Source: Phycisphaerae bacterium
GTDB lineage: Bacteria; Planctomycetota; Phycisphaerae; Sedimentisphaerales; Anaerohalosphaeraceae
Direction of reading: 5' to 3'
Assembly: GCA_014859965.1 (NCBI GenBank)
Contig: JACZKQ010000071.1
Location: forward strand, 1-37,336
DNA length: 37,336 nucleotides
Numbering within the stretch: the stretch's first letter is position 1; every line of letters starts with the position of its first letter. The notes under the pieces were generated by a model, which saw only the letters and a program-made list of their open reading frames with translations, did not search any database and was not told the origin of the DNA. Position numbers and translations under genes: made by a program. Below, piece by piece: positions 15,795 through 24,452 of the stretch.

Positions 15795-17135
15795 ATGGCG
15801 GGTTTGACTTTTCTGGTGACATTCTTGGTGCTCATGACGCTTGTGGCGGTCGTCCCCAAGGTGTTGCAGCGGCTTCATATCCCTTCGGTGGTCGCCATGC
15901 TGCTTGTGGGAATAGTCATCGGCCCCAATGCGTTTGATTTGATTCGCCAACTCAATCACTTCCTGGGGCGCGGCTATCCGACGGAGCAGATATATGTTGT
16001 GCTGGAAGCCATGGGGCTTCTTGGACTCGTGTTCCTCATGGCGCTTGCGGGTATGGAAGTGAATCTGCGGATACTGGCGAGCGAGAAGCGGGCCGTTGGG
16101 TGGCTGAGTGTGCTTACCTTCACGCTGCCCGCCGCGGCGGGATACGCCGTGTACGCGGTTTTTGAACCCGGCGACGCGATCGGCAAACTGGTATACGCTT
16201 CGCTGTTCGCCTCGCATTCGGTGGGTATCGTGTTTCCCGTCATACGTGAATTGAAGGTGATGCGGACGCGCTTCGGTGTGGCCGTGCTGGCCTCGACCGT
16301 CATCACGGATGTCGCAAGTCTCATCCTGCTGGCTATTTGTATTCAGTTGAAAAGGCATGCCATTCCGTCCCGCGTTGCGGGAAGTATTTCGATATTCGAT
16401 CACATCGATCCGCAGGTTCTCGGGGGGTGGTTTCCGGTGCTGTTCGTGGCGGCTATTCTCACGTATATCGCTCTGGCGATGTGGCTTGTTCCGGCGGTGG
16501 CGCGGCATGTATTCAAGCGGCTGCACCCGGATGACGATGCGCGAATCACGTTCTTCCTTGCAGGGGTTCTGGTGGTCATTTTCTTCGGGGAATTGATCGG
16601 CGTCAGTTTGATTGTCGGCGCGTTTGTGGCGGGAATGGCCTTGGTGCGCGTAAGGGCATTTCATGCCCATGAGAGCATCCTGCACAAGAAGATCGAAGGC
16701 ATCGGCTACGGGTTCATCATCCCGTTTCTTTTCCTGACCATCGGCATGAAGACGGACCTCGGGATTGTGTTTGCCGCCTGGGAGAACGCGATCATCGTGA
16801 GCGTCACATTTGTGGGGCTTGTCGTGAGCAAGGTTGTGTCGGGGTGGCTTGCGATGCGGATTTCAGGTTTCGGCAACAAGAAGGGTCTTTGCGCCGGGCT
16901 GATGACGGTGCCCCAGTTGACGGCGACGCTCGCTGCGGCAGCGGTTGCGCTCCAACTCGAAATGATCCGTCCGGAGTTTTTTAATGCGATTGTTTTTCTC
17001 TCCATCGGCACCACGATACCGGTTCCGTCACTCACCAGGCTTCTGATAATCAAGGGCAAGATTAAGTTCGACGCGATTGAGGACCAGCTAACGGGCCTAA
17101 TGCCCGAAGGCGAGCCCGACGAATCTCTCGTGTGA
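15795..17135 (+). CDS. CPA2-family Na+(K+)/H+ antiporter
   Basis: This 446-aa inner-membrane protein has 11 to 13 hydrophobic helices and matches the sodium/hydrogen exchanger family (PF00999) of the KefB/NapA group. Visible signatures are IPSVVAMLLVGIVIGP (first helices), LGLVFLMALAGMEVNL, the TDVASL segment in VITDVASLILLA where CPA2 members keep one or two essential aspartates (here a single Asp preceded by Thr), GAFVAGMAL, and IPFLFLTIGMKTDL. It lacks the C-terminal TrkA-N/RCK domain, so it is a short transporter without nucleotide gating. GGAG lies 5 bases before the ATG. It precedes a ClC gene, separated by repeat copy 3; both could serve ion or pH homeostasis, but a shared transcript is not proven. 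Confidence 0.92.
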   Translation: MAGLTFLVTFLVLMTLVAVVPKVLQRLHIPSVVAMLLVGIVIGPNAFDLIRQLNHFLGRGYPTEQIYVVLEAMGLLGLVFLMALAGMEVNLRILASEKRAVGWLSVLTFTLPAAAGYAVYAVFEPGDAIGKLVYASLFASHSVGIVFPVIRELKVMRTRFGVAVLASTVITDVASLILLAICIQLKRHAIPSRVAGSISIFDHIDPQVLGGWFPVLFVAAILTYIALAMWLVPAVARHVFKRLHPDDDARITFFLAGVLVVIFFGELIGVSLIVGAFVAGMALVRVRAFHAHESILHKKIEGIGYGFIIPFLFLTIGMKTDLGIVFAAWENAIIVSVTFVGLVVSKVVSGWLAMRISGFGNKKGLCAGLMTVPQLTATLAAAAVALQLEMIRPEFFNAIVFLSIGTTIPVPSLTRLLIIKGKIKFDAIEDQLTGLMPEGEPDESLV

Positions 17136-17182
17136 GGCCAACTGAAGCAAGCCGCACTCTGTACCCGCGGGCAAATAACCGC

Positions 17183-17412
17183 CCTTTCAACAAGCAGCAG
17201 GGCAAACGCATTCTCCTCATAACTCGCTGGGCAGGGCGCCGCCAGGACCGAGCAAAACCGGCTGGGGCCCCAGAGGCCAAAATCCCCCCCCCCCCGGCGA
17301 ACAGATGCTCCTGATTTTGGCCTCTGCCCACCCGGTTTTGCTCTCCATTGTCGCCGCAGGTTGGGTTTGGAATGCGGACATCCGGAGAATGCGCCTGCCT
17401 TTCAACAAGCAG
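17183..17412 (+). mobile_element. Repeat copy 3 with 15-bp flanking direct repeats (MITE-like)
   Basis: The element body is 17198-17397 (200 bases): it starts CAGG, ends CCTG, and has inner inverted repeats CGCATTCTCC (17207-17216) and GGAGAATGCG (17384-17393). Hairpin arms at 17250-17283 and 17314-17343 flank a run of 12 C and the conserved loop GGCGAACAGATGCTCCTG. Directly outside, CCTTTCAACAAGCAG occurs on both sides (17183-17197 and 17398-17412). The best explanation is a target-site duplication made on insertion between the antiporter and ClC genes. It encodes no protein, so a transposase elsewhere would have to move it. Confidence 0.75.
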
Positions 17413-17496
17413 TTGAAATACAGCAGACCAAACAGTAAGATGGTGTGCTGGAGGTTTCACGAGCACTATGAGTGAAGACTGGCGGGAATTGCGGTC

Positions 17497-19293
17497 ATGC
17501 ATATTGCCAACTTAGCTGTGACACGGCCCCGGTGGAGTGAAGAACTGGCTCTGTATGCTCTTGCAGGCCTGATCGGTCTGCTGACGGGAGCCGTGGCGGT
17601 GGGCTTTGACAAACTCGTCGATCTGGTCGATGCCGCCGCTTATGGCGGAAAGGGCATGGCAGGCTTGTATCAGGAGCGGTATGTACTGCTGTTCCTGCTG
17701 CCGACTGCCGGGGCCCTTCTCGTGGGCCTTATAGCCCGCTACTATTCCCACGAGGCCATCGGACACGGCGTGCCCGAGGTCATGGACGCCATCGTCCGCC
17801 GCAACTGCAAGATCAAATTCCATGTTGCACTAGCGAGAATGGTGACGGCGGCCCTCACAGTCGGCTCCGGCGGCTCTGCGGACACCGAGGGGCCCATTAT
17901 CCAGATCGGCGCCGCGATCGCCTCGTCAACGGGAACCCTGTTTCGCGCGGTGCGGCACAACATGCCTGTCCTGCTTGGCTGCGGTGCGGCCGCGGGCATA
18001 GCCGCAATCTTCAATGCACCGATCGCCGGCGTCCTCTTCGCCCTGGAGGTGTTTCTCAGGGACATCAACTTCAAAACCCTATCGCCCGTCCTCCTGGCCT
18101 CGGTCATGAGCAGAGTCGTCGCCGCTGCTCTGCTCGGAAAGAACAGCGCACTCTTCCCCCTCAGCAATCCTGCCGTCTACAGCTTTCACTGGACCGAGTT
18201 GGGCAACTACATCGTCCTGGGACTGCTGTGTGCGGCCGTCGCCGTCCTTTTTGTCCGGATGCTCTACGCCATTGAGGATTTCTTCGAACACCTCAAAATC
18301 CCTTACGTCCTCAAACCTGTTATCGGAGGCGTTGCGCTGGGAGGGGTGGGTTTGTTGACGGTTCTGGCCATTCGCGGGGCGGTGCGGGGTGAGCCGCTCG
18401 TCTTCGGAAACGGATATTCCTTTATCGGGTTGTGCATTGGAACCGACTCGGCCCACAGATTCGAAGATTTCGACCTGCGCATCGGCATGCTCGCCTTTCT
18501 TGTCATGGCCAAAATTCTTGCAACTTCTCTGACGCTGGGCAGCGGAGGCTCCGGCGGGGTGATCGCGCCCTCATTATTTTTGGGAGCGGCGACGGGTTAC
18601 GCTTTCGCGCTGCTCCTTCGGCGTTGGGCGGTGTTTTCCGACGTCAGCGCCTCCACCTACAGCCTTGTGGGAATGGCCTCAGTCGTCGCAGCAATCACCC
18701 ACGCACCTATGGCCGCCATCATCATGCTCTTCGAGATCACGCACAACTACGCCATTATTCTGCCCGTCATTTTCTCAGTTACCCTGGCCCTGCTGATGGG
18801 CCAGAGGTTTTACGGCGACTCGATGGAAAGCGCCAAATTGCGCCGGCTCGGCATTCAATTCGGCATGCACGCTCAGACCGCCGTCCTGCGGCGCATCGCA
18901 GTGCGCCGGATCATGCAGCCCCGCGTGGTCACTGTTTTCAGCGACATGCCGCTGAAGGAGATCATCCTCATGACCGCCGATGAGGACGTGTCCGACTTCG
19001 TCGTTGTAGACAGGCAGGGTAATTACCGGGGTCTGATGTGCGAAAAGGATATGAGGAACATGCTGGTGCATCCTGAGGTTATCCCGCTGATCGTGGGCGA
19101 CGACATGGCCCGCCTGGACGTGCCGGTCGTGCGGGTGGATGACACACTCGACAAGGTGCTCGAGTTGTTCAGCCATCTGGAGGTCAACAGTCTGCCGGTC
19201 AATGGCGGTTCGGACGGCGACGGCTTCGTCGGCATGATCACGCGCGAGGAACTGATGCGGTCCTATATGGAGGAACTGCACAAGAGCGATTGA
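17497..19293 (+). CDS. ClC-family chloride channel/transporter with two CBS domains
   Basis: This 598-aa protein joins a ClC membrane domain (about 1-450) to a tandem CBS pair (about 455-595: VRRIMQPRVVTVFSDMPL and VVRVDDTLDKVLELF). Chloride-path motifs are GHGVPEVMDAI (89-99), GSGGSADTEGPI (123-134) with the gating glutamate E131, and GSGGSGGVIAPSLF. The position used as internal proton glutamate in the E. coli exchanger (E203) is V185 here (LFALEVF), the residue found in ClC channels, so uncoupled chloride conduction is more likely than exchange. The GHGVP form is common in bacterial ClC proteins with CBS domains, which sense adenine nucleotides. No strong ribosome binding site is visible (GGCGGGAA about 13 bases upstream). 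Confidence 0.93.
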   Translation: MHIANLAVTRPRWSEELALYALAGLIGLLTGAVAVGFDKLVDLVDAAAYGGKGMAGLYQERYVLLFLLPTAGALLVGLIARYYSHEAIGHGVPEVMDAIVRRNCKIKFHVALARMVTAALTVGSGGSADTEGPIIQIGAAIASSTGTLFRAVRHNMPVLLGCGAAAGIAAIFNAPIAGVLFALEVFLRDINFKTLSPVLLASVMSRVVAAALLGKNSALFPLSNPAVYSFHWTELGNYIVLGLLCAAVAVLFVRMLYAIEDFFEHLKIPYVLKPVIGGVALGGVGLLTVLAIRGAVRGEPLVFGNGYSFIGLCIGTDSAHRFEDFDLRIGMLAFLVMAKILATSLTLGSGGSGGVIAPSLFLGAATGYAFALLLRRWAVFSDVSASTYSLVGMASVVAAITHAPMAAIIMLFEITHNYAIILPVIFSVTLALLMGQRFYGDSMESAKLRRLGIQFGMHAQTAVLRRIAVRRIMQPRVVTVFSDMPLKEIILMTADEDVSDFVVVDRQGNYRGLMCEKDMRNMLVHPEVIPLIVGDDMARLDVPVVRVDDTLDKVLELFSHLEVNSLPVNGGSDGDGFVGMITREELMRSYMEELHKSD

Positions 19294-19441
19294 CGGCCGG
19301 CCGCAAACACGGCGGTGCAGCAAGCCTGCGCCTCTTCCAAAAAAACACTGTCGCCTTGGTGTAACTTTCGGCCGATACACGCCACTGTCCTTATGATGCT
19401 CAGCAAAACATGGAAAACTGCTTTTTCGGGAGGAAAACACA

Positions 19442-20056
19442 ATGAGGACAGAGCAGATGCCGCGACGGTCAACTGCAAGGATGTGCGGCTGCAAGGGATT
19501 GCTTTTCGGGGCGGCCTGCCTGCCGCTGCTTTTTTCGGCGGCTCACGCGCAGAAAGGGATGGGCGACCGGGAGGGCGTCGTGCGGCAAGGTTTGCGGCCG
19601 GCCCTGGCGACGCTGTCAGGCAAGATCGTATCCGTCGAGACGCACCCTTGTGAGAAGACGACAGGTCCTTCGCCGGCGGGTACACACGTGATTGTCGCGG
19701 GGGTCGGGGGCGTTGAGTACAACGTGCATCTGGGCCCGGCGGCGGCCGTCGAGGCAATTGCCGAGCAGTTGCGGGCGGGCAGCCGGATCGAGGCAGCCGC
19801 ATTTCGCACGGTGAAACTGCCCAATAATCACTATGTGGCGGTTACGTTGCGGCTGCAAGACAGCAAGGGTGTCTTCCATCTTCGCGATGCGAATCTCCGG
19901 CCGTTCTGGTCGGAGCGAAGCCGCCTCGAAGCCCGTAACAAACAAAAATGTGGCCGTGGCCGAGGTTGTGCCGTCCGGTCGCAATGGCTGCCGGCCCAAC
20001 GTTGTGCTCCTGGCCGCGGCCTGCGCGGGGGCCTCGCGCGTCGCGGCTTCCGATAG
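19442..20056 (+). CDS. Small secreted protein of unknown function with unusual basic C-terminus
   Basis: I do not recognise the family with confidence. The 204-aa product begins with a basic region, then a hydrophobic signal peptide (GLLFGAACLPLLFSAAHA, about residues 19-36). Residues 55-155 look like a compact beta-rich, OB-like domain: LSGKIVSVET, HVIVAGVGGVEYNVHLGP, AGSRIEAAAF, YVAVTLRLQD, GVFHLRDANLRPFW. Similar periplasmic domains usually end soon after an LRDxxxRPxW segment. Here 45 more residues follow, strongly basic and rich in Arg, Gly and Cys, which look like read-through of a neighbouring non-coding sequence after a frameshift or lost stop. GGGAGG lies 9 bases before the ATG. A 14-bp stem-loop follows at 20079-20121. 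Confidence 0.7.
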   Translation: MRTEQMPRRSTARMCGCKGLLFGAACLPLLFSAAHAQKGMGDREGVVRQGLRPALATLSGKIVSVETHPCEKTTGPSPAGTHVIVAGVGGVEYNVHLGPAAAVEAIAEQLRAGSRIEAAAFRTVKLPNNHYVAVTLRLQDSKGVFHLRDANLRPFWSERSRLEARNKQKCGRGRGCAVRSQWLPAQRCAPGRGLRGGLARRGFR

Positions 20057-20359
20057 ACCGAACCCACAGCACGCGAGACAGCGTTGCCGGATCAACCATT
20101 TGACGCCATCCGGCAGCGCTGCTCCACAAATGCGTGACAATTCTCGTGACCGGCTGCGGACGAACGCCCCAACAAAACGGTTCGGCCGGCGCTGCGCGCG
20201 CATATATCGGCCTTGTGCAATTTGCCGCAGGCCGCATTTCTGCATGTTATCCCGTGTACGCTTAAATAAAGTTTACACGCCGACGTGAAATTCCGATGGG
20301 TTGTTGTGCACCACGGGGTGCAGAATCAAACGTAAACCGTTGAACATGGGGGCATAATC
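20057..20359. terminator. Gene-free stretch with a 14-bp stem-loop (20079-20121)
   Basis: No reading frame here is convincing. A stem of 14 pairs (20079-20092 with 20108-20121, one G-U) closes a 15-base loop, 23 bases after the previous stop; it lacks a T-run, so it may be a terminator of reduced strength or an mRNA-stabilising hairpin. Closer to the Hsp20 gene there is a smaller hairpin, TGCACC/GGTGCA, near 20307-20322, inside the likely leader of the heat-shock gene. No CIRCE element or sigma-32-like promoter was seen. Confidence 0.4.
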
Positions 20360-20812
20360 ATGGCATTATTACCTGTCAAGAAGCACGAACGTGCGGGCGG
20401 TGAATTGTCACGCTTTCATGAAGAGATGGATGACCTGATCAGCAGTTTCTTCCAGCCGTGGGAATCGCCTTTATGGCGGACGGGGCGGTGGCCGGTGATC
20501 GACATTGCGGAAAAGGAGGATCACTTCCTGGTGCGGGCGGAGGTCCCCGGCTGCAAGGCCGAAGACATTGACATCTCCGTGCGAGGTAATGTCCTGACGA
20601 TCAGCGGCGAGAAAAAAGAGGAAGCGGAGACCAGGGAAAAGGGCTACTATCATGCCGAGCGGGTGTTCGGTACGTTTCGACGCGACTTGAACCTGTCGAC
20701 CGAAGTGGATCCTGAAAAGATCAACGCCACGTGCAAGGAAGGCGTGCTGGAGATCCAGGTTCCCAAGAGCGAAAAGGCCAAGCCTGTCAAGATAAAGGTA
20801 AAAGGGGAGTAA
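20360..20812 (+). CDS. Hsp20 family small heat-shock protein
   Basis: This 150-aa protein is an alpha-crystallin-domain chaperone that holds unfolding proteins in the cytoplasm without ATP. The domain spans about residues 45-140: WPVIDIAEKEDHFLVRAEVPG, then VLTISGEKKEE, then HAERVFGTFRRDLNLS and the signature CKEGVLEIQVPKSE. The C-terminal IxI/V oligomerisation motif appears as IKV in PVKIKVKGE. The N-terminal arm (FHEEMDDLISSFFQPW) is typical. A weak GGGGG site lies about 8 bases before the ATG. A hairpin follows the stop (20814-20839). No heat-shock regulator site is evident. Confidence 0.96.
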   Translation: MALLPVKKHERAGGELSRFHEEMDDLISSFFQPWESPLWRTGRWPVIDIAEKEDHFLVRAEVPGCKAEDIDISVRGNVLTISGEKKEEAETREKGYYHAERVFGTFRRDLNLSTEVDPEKINATCKEGVLEIQVPKSEKAKPVKIKVKGE

Positions 20813-20813
20813 T

Positions 20814-20839
20814 GCGGCGTATGCGAGTGGATATGCCGC
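20814..20839 (+). terminator. Stem-loop directly after the Hsp20 gene
   Basis: GCGGCGTAT pairs with ATATGCCGC (9 pairs, one G-U) around an 8-base loop, beginning 1 base after the stop codon. There is no T-run, so it could be a weak terminator or a 3' stabiliser. Confidence 0.35.
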
Positions 20840-20935
20840 CGGGGAGAGACCGGAGGGGAAGGATCGACCGACCGTCGCCGGGTCGTGCAAACGCGCGGCC
20901 CGACGACGGCTCGGCGATTTCTACGGGACAATACG

Positions 20936-22519
20936 ATGGGCGAACGGAAAGCTATTCGATGGCGGGCGTGGACTGGTCTCGGCGTGGCGGTCGGCCTACT
21001 TGTCGTCGCGGCAGCCGTGGTGAAATACGGCATTGCGCCGGCAGTGATCCGCGACCGGATTGAAAAGGCCGCGGCGCGCAGATGGTCGGGTGCGGTCACG
21101 CTCGGGCGTGTTAATTACCGCTATTTTGGGCCGACCCGTATCGAGGGTGTGGTGCTTACGGATCAGCAGGGCCGCCGCTGGGCCCAAGCGGACGTTGTTG
21201 ATGTGCTGGTTCGTGGGCGCCCGGCATTGAGTTCTCAGCCGACCCACGTCGTTGCCCACCACGTACGAATCGATGCACATCTGGATCATGGCAGTTTGAC
21301 GCCGCCGCTGGAAAACGCCCCCCGCGCCGCGGAATCCGAACATATGAAAGACGTCACGATACGGCATTTGCAGGCCGCGGTAACGGACGGCAATCGGTCG
21401 GTAATGATCTCCGATGGATCGGCGGTTGCGGTCCGGTTCAGTCCTACGCATTATCATGTACTACTGACCGAGAAGACCAGGGCCGTGTGGCGCAAATTGT
21501 CCGTCGGAGGATCCGTGCAGCGGGCGAGCGGCCACTGCGATCTGCACGTTGAGGCGGACCGCACGTTTACGCCCGAGGAAGGGGCGTTCTTAATCGGCCT
21601 GCTGGACGGTCCGGCGGAATGGAAAGCCGGCGGCCGGCTGGAAGTCAACGCGACCGTTTCGGGTCTGGCGGGCCACCCGGCCCAACTGAAGGCGGAAGGC
21701 ATGGCGCGGCTAACGAACGGCTCGGTGCATGCGGGGCATCGCGCCATTGTCAGCGACCTGCGCATGTTGCTTCGGGCCGCCGACGGCCGCATTGATGCGG
21801 AAGATATCGCGTGTTCAATTTACCAGGGACGCGCTGCCGGCCGGCTTTTCGCCGCAACGGATGCCGAGGGACGGACCGCTCTGGGCGGCGTATTGAAAGT
21901 CGGGGGCGTTGCGATGCAGGAACTGGCCGTTGAGATGGGCGCCGCCGACAAGGGCCTTCAGGGGACGGCGTCGGGACGGCTGGAATTTACACTGGACGAC
22001 GCATCTATTGAGGGCTTGCGTGGCAAAGGGGTGCTCCTTTTCGACAAAACGTCGCTGCGTATGTTTCCCTTGAACCAGAAGATACTGCAGGCCATGGGGT
22101 TCGATACCGTCGACCCGCTTCAGGCGTCAGATGTGGCGTGCACCTTCAGTTTGTCCGGGCCTTGCGCAACCCTTGCGGGTGCACGGTTCGTCAGTGCCGC
22201 GGGGGCAATCGAAACGCAGCCGGGGGGGATCATGAACGCCGAGACGGGTGAAGTGGACTTGCATGTCATAGCCGCACCGGCCGGCGTGGTTGGCGATGCG
22301 ACGCGGCAGATACCTGCTGCGCTCGGCCCGAACGAGGATATGTTGCGGCTGCACGTCAAAGGCTTTTACTGGGATCCGCCGTCCAGGCTGATTACCAGGA
22401 CGCCCATCGGAGAGGTATCGGAGGCTACGATGGATTTCATACGAGGCGCGATCGGCGGCCGGCAGACGGATGCGGTCAGCCGCCCCCTGGTTCCGCCAGG
22501 GGCGCCGGCTTTGCAGTGA
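20936..22519 (+). CDS. AsmA/TamB-like membrane-anchored protein
   Basis: This 527-aa protein has one N-terminal membrane helix (WTGLGVAVGLLVVAAAVV, about 11-28) and then a long periplasmic region of repeating beta strands. The start VIRDRIEKAAARRWSGAVTLGRVNYRYFGPTR... is typical of AsmA-like proteins, and the C-terminal part (GRLEFTLDDASIEGLRGKGVL, PLNQKILQAMGF, GAIETQPGGIMNAETGEVDLHV) resembles the AsmA_2 end region. Members of this superfamily form grooves that carry lipids between membranes or affect outer-membrane biogenesis; the role here is inferred from fold only. Start: ATG 20936 has GGGAC 6 bases upstream; the longer frame from 20885 adds 17 basic residues before the membrane helix. 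It follows Hsp20 by about 120 bases; functional linkage is not evident. Confidence 0.75.
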   Translation: MGERKAIRWRAWTGLGVAVGLLVVAAAVVKYGIAPAVIRDRIEKAAARRWSGAVTLGRVNYRYFGPTRIEGVVLTDQQGRRWAQADVVDVLVRGRPALSSQPTHVVAHHVRIDAHLDHGSLTPPLENAPRAAESEHMKDVTIRHLQAAVTDGNRSVMISDGSAVAVRFSPTHYHVLLTEKTRAVWRKLSVGGSVQRASGHCDLHVEADRTFTPEEGAFLIGLLDGPAEWKAGGRLEVNATVSGLAGHPAQLKAEGMARLTNGSVHAGHRAIVSDLRMLLRAADGRIDAEDIACSIYQGRAAGRLFAATDAEGRTALGGVLKVGGVAMQELAVEMGAADKGLQGTASGRLEFTLDDASIEGLRGKGVLLFDKTSLRMFPLNQKILQAMGFDTVDPLQASDVACTFSLSGPCATLAGARFVSAAGAIETQPGGIMNAETGEVDLHVIAAPAGVVGDATRQIPAALGPNEDMLRLHVKGFYWDPPSRLITRTPIGEVSEATMDFIRGAIGGRQTDAVSRPLVPPGAPALQ

Positions 22520-22545
22520 GCAGCCGGCGGAGCTGCGCCAAATGG

Positions 22546-23415
22546 TCAGTCATCTGCGGGGATATTCAGGTCGGCTAACGTTTTGCGCATCCAGGCCAGC
22601 GATTTTTCGATCATGGGGCCGCCCTGGCCTTCGCATTCCATACTGAGGACGCCGTCGTAGCCGCTGTCGCGCAGCAGGGCGAGGCACTTGCGGATGTTGT
22701 CGGCGTTGACGCCGTCGCCGAGTGCGCAGTGGCTGACGGCGATGCCGGTCTGGCCGCCGCGGACCTTGGCGGCGAGCGATTCGGAGACGTCCTTGACGTG
22801 GACGTGGGCGACGCGGTCGATGAAGCGTTCGAGGAAGGCGACGGGGTCCTGGCCGGCGATGTAGGTGTTGCCGGTGTCCATGTTGAGCCGCAGCGAGGCG
22901 CTGTCGCAGAAGTTGAGCATGTGGTCCATCATGTCGGGGCGGGTGGTGAAATAGCCGTGCGGCTCGATGTTGACGACGATCTCGTGGGCCTCGGCGACTT
23001 CGACGATCTGTTCGTAGCTGCGCTTCATCATGGCCATGGCTTCTTCGTCGGTGAGGCCTTCGGGCTGGTGCATGCCGTCGGTGGTGTCGACGCAGGGGCA
23101 GCCGATGAGGTGGGCCCATTGAATAGCCTTGAGGACGTAGGGCACGCCGCGGAGGGGACCGTCTTTGCCGCTCAAGGGATAGGCGGCGTCGACCTGGGAG
23201 AACTGCACACCGTAACCGTTCATCCTTCGCTGCAAGAGCATGGGGTCTTCATACAAAGCGACGTGCGGCTGATAGCCCAGGCCGTGGATCCAGCTTACGC
23301 CGTCGATCAGGCCGCACTCGATGTAGCTGACGTTATTGTCTTTGGCCCACTTCAGGCAAGCCTCAAAATTGAAGTAAGCCGAATTGAACGCATCCGTATG
23401 AAAGCCGATTTTCAT
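22546..23415 (-). CDS. Sugar phosphate isomerase/epimerase-like TIM-barrel protein
   Basis: This 289-aa protein belongs to the xylose-isomerase-like TIM-barrel family (AP_endonuc_2). Metal ligands expected at the C-terminal ends of strands are present: E151 (VVNIEPHG), D180 (LNMDTGNT), H206 (HVHVKD) and E260 (SMECEG). The start is placed at 23415 because AAAGGTA is 7 bases before that ATG and MKIGFHTDAF is the usual first strand; the longer frame to 23445 is less likely. The gene lies 57 bases after the ThuA gene on the same strand, so the two are likely co-transcribed. In Planctomycetes ThuA and such isomerases often sit together in sugar catabolic loci. The substrate is not known. Confidence 0.9.
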   Translation of the reverse strand: MKIGFHTDAFNSAYFNFEACLKWAKDNNVSYIECGLIDGVSWIHGLGYQPHVALYEDPMLLQRRMNGYGVQFSQVDAAYPLSGKDGPLRGVPYVLKAIQWAHLIGCPCVDTTDGMHQPEGLTDEEAMAMMKRSYEQIVEVAEAHEIVVNIEPHGYFTTRPDMMDHMLNFCDSASLRLNMDTGNTYIAGQDPVAFLERFIDRVAHVHVKDVSESLAAKVRGGQTGIAVSHCALGDGVNADNIRKCLALLRDSGYDGVLSMECEGQGGPMIEKSLAWMRKTLADLNIPADD

Positions 23416-23472
23416 CTTGCTACCTTTCAAAGGCTTGGTGGGCAAGCTCAGTCGTGCCGGTTTTTCCTTGCA

Positions 23473-24282
23473 TTATTCCTGTGTAATTGACAGGCGCGCG
23501 GCCCAGGCAGTGCCGCGACGGAAGAGTTGGGCTACGGGCGGGTTGGCGAGTGCGGGGGCGTCGTGGCCCAGGACGCTGTGGAAGACGCGGCCTTTGCCGT
23601 ACCTGAAGGTGAAGGCCATGGGGTAGTCTTTGCCGTCGACTTTGGATTTTGCGGTGGCTAACATGCGGACCTTGCGGTCGCCGGCCAGGCATGTGTAGAG
23701 TTCGTCGGTGGTCTCAAACGCCTTCATGCCCCTGGTGATCGGGTGTTTGGCGTCGACGATGTCTACGGTGTACTTGCCGAAGGGGTCATGGGCGCGGAGT
23801 TTGGGGTCCCAGGCTCGGCCGGCGAGGTTTTTGAATTCGGGCCAGTCCTGAAATGCGCCGCAGGCGAAGTGGACAAGCACCAGCCCCTTGCCGCCTTCGA
23901 CGAAGGCCTTCAGGTTGGCGCGGGCCTTTTCGCCGGGGTCGGGCTGTTCCCAGTTCATGAAGTGCAGGACGACGGCGTCGTACTGGTTCAGTTCGGGAGA
24001 GGCAAGGAATTTGGGATCTTCGGTGACATCGACGGCGAGGCGTTTGTCTTTGGCGATGGCTTCTTTGAGGACCGGCGTCGTCAGCTTCCATTTGTGGCCG
24101 GGATAGTCGATGCCGGTGATGACGACGATTCGTTTCTGGTTCTCGCCTTGCGTCGGCTGATCAGCGGCGGTGCAACTGCCGGTGAATGCAGAGGCGAGCC
24201 ATGCCCCGGCAAGAACGCCTGCCGACCCGTTGAGGAATTTTCGACGTGAGAGAGGGCGACTTTTGATGTGTGCGCGATTCAA
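23473..24282 (-). CDS. ThuA-domain protein with twin-arginine signal, TTG start
   Basis: This 269-aa protein has a twin-arginine signal (LSRRKFLNG, about 11-19) followed by a hydrophobic stretch ending in FTGSC, which could also be a lipobox. The ThuA domain (trehalose-utilisation family, glutamine-amidotransferase-like fold) follows: RIVVITGIDYPGHKWKLTTP, YDAVVLHFMNWEQPD, GKGLVLVHFACGAFQDWPEF, and GRVFHSVLGHD near the end. I place the start at the TTG at 24282 because AGGAGA is 6 bases upstream and a promoter lies 55-83 bases further up; the open frame upstream of it is shadow sequence. ThuA proteins act in disaccharide oxidation or as sugar-binding partners of Gfo/Idh enzymes; the specific role is unknown. 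Confidence 0.88.
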   Translation of the reverse strand: MNRAHIKSRPLSRRKFLNGSAGVLAGAWLASAFTGSCTAADQPTQGENQKRIVVITGIDYPGHKWKLTTPVLKEAIAKDKRLAVDVTEDPKFLASPELNQYDAVVLHFMNWEQPDPGEKARANLKAFVEGGKGLVLVHFACGAFQDWPEFKNLAGRAWDPKLRAHDPFGKYTVDIVDAKHPITRGMKAFETTDELYTCLAGDRKVRMLATAKSKVDGKDYPMAFTFRYGKGRVFHSVLGHDAPALANPPVAQLFRRGTAWAARLSITQE

Positions 24283-24336
24283 GACTGTTCTCCTTCCTAA
24301 TCCGGTCCCGTTTGGTGCTGGCACTCTATTGGCGAC

Positions 24337-24365
24337 ACTATAGCACGGCCGTGGATGGATTGCAA
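24337..24365 (-). promoter_or_regulatory. Promoter for the ThuA-isomerase pair
   Basis: On the minus strand TTGCAA (24365-24360) and TATAGT (24342-24337) are 17 bases apart, with TGC immediately before TATAGT. Expected start is near 24330. It supports the TTG start at 24282 and shows that the ThuA gene need not depend on the upstream epimerase gene. Confidence 0.65.
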
Positions 24366-24452
24366 GCGGCCGCGCAGGCGGCGGCCAATGCCACGAAGCC
24401 CAGCATCGCACAATACAGCAGAAAAACACGTTGCAGGATGCCCATGCATGTC

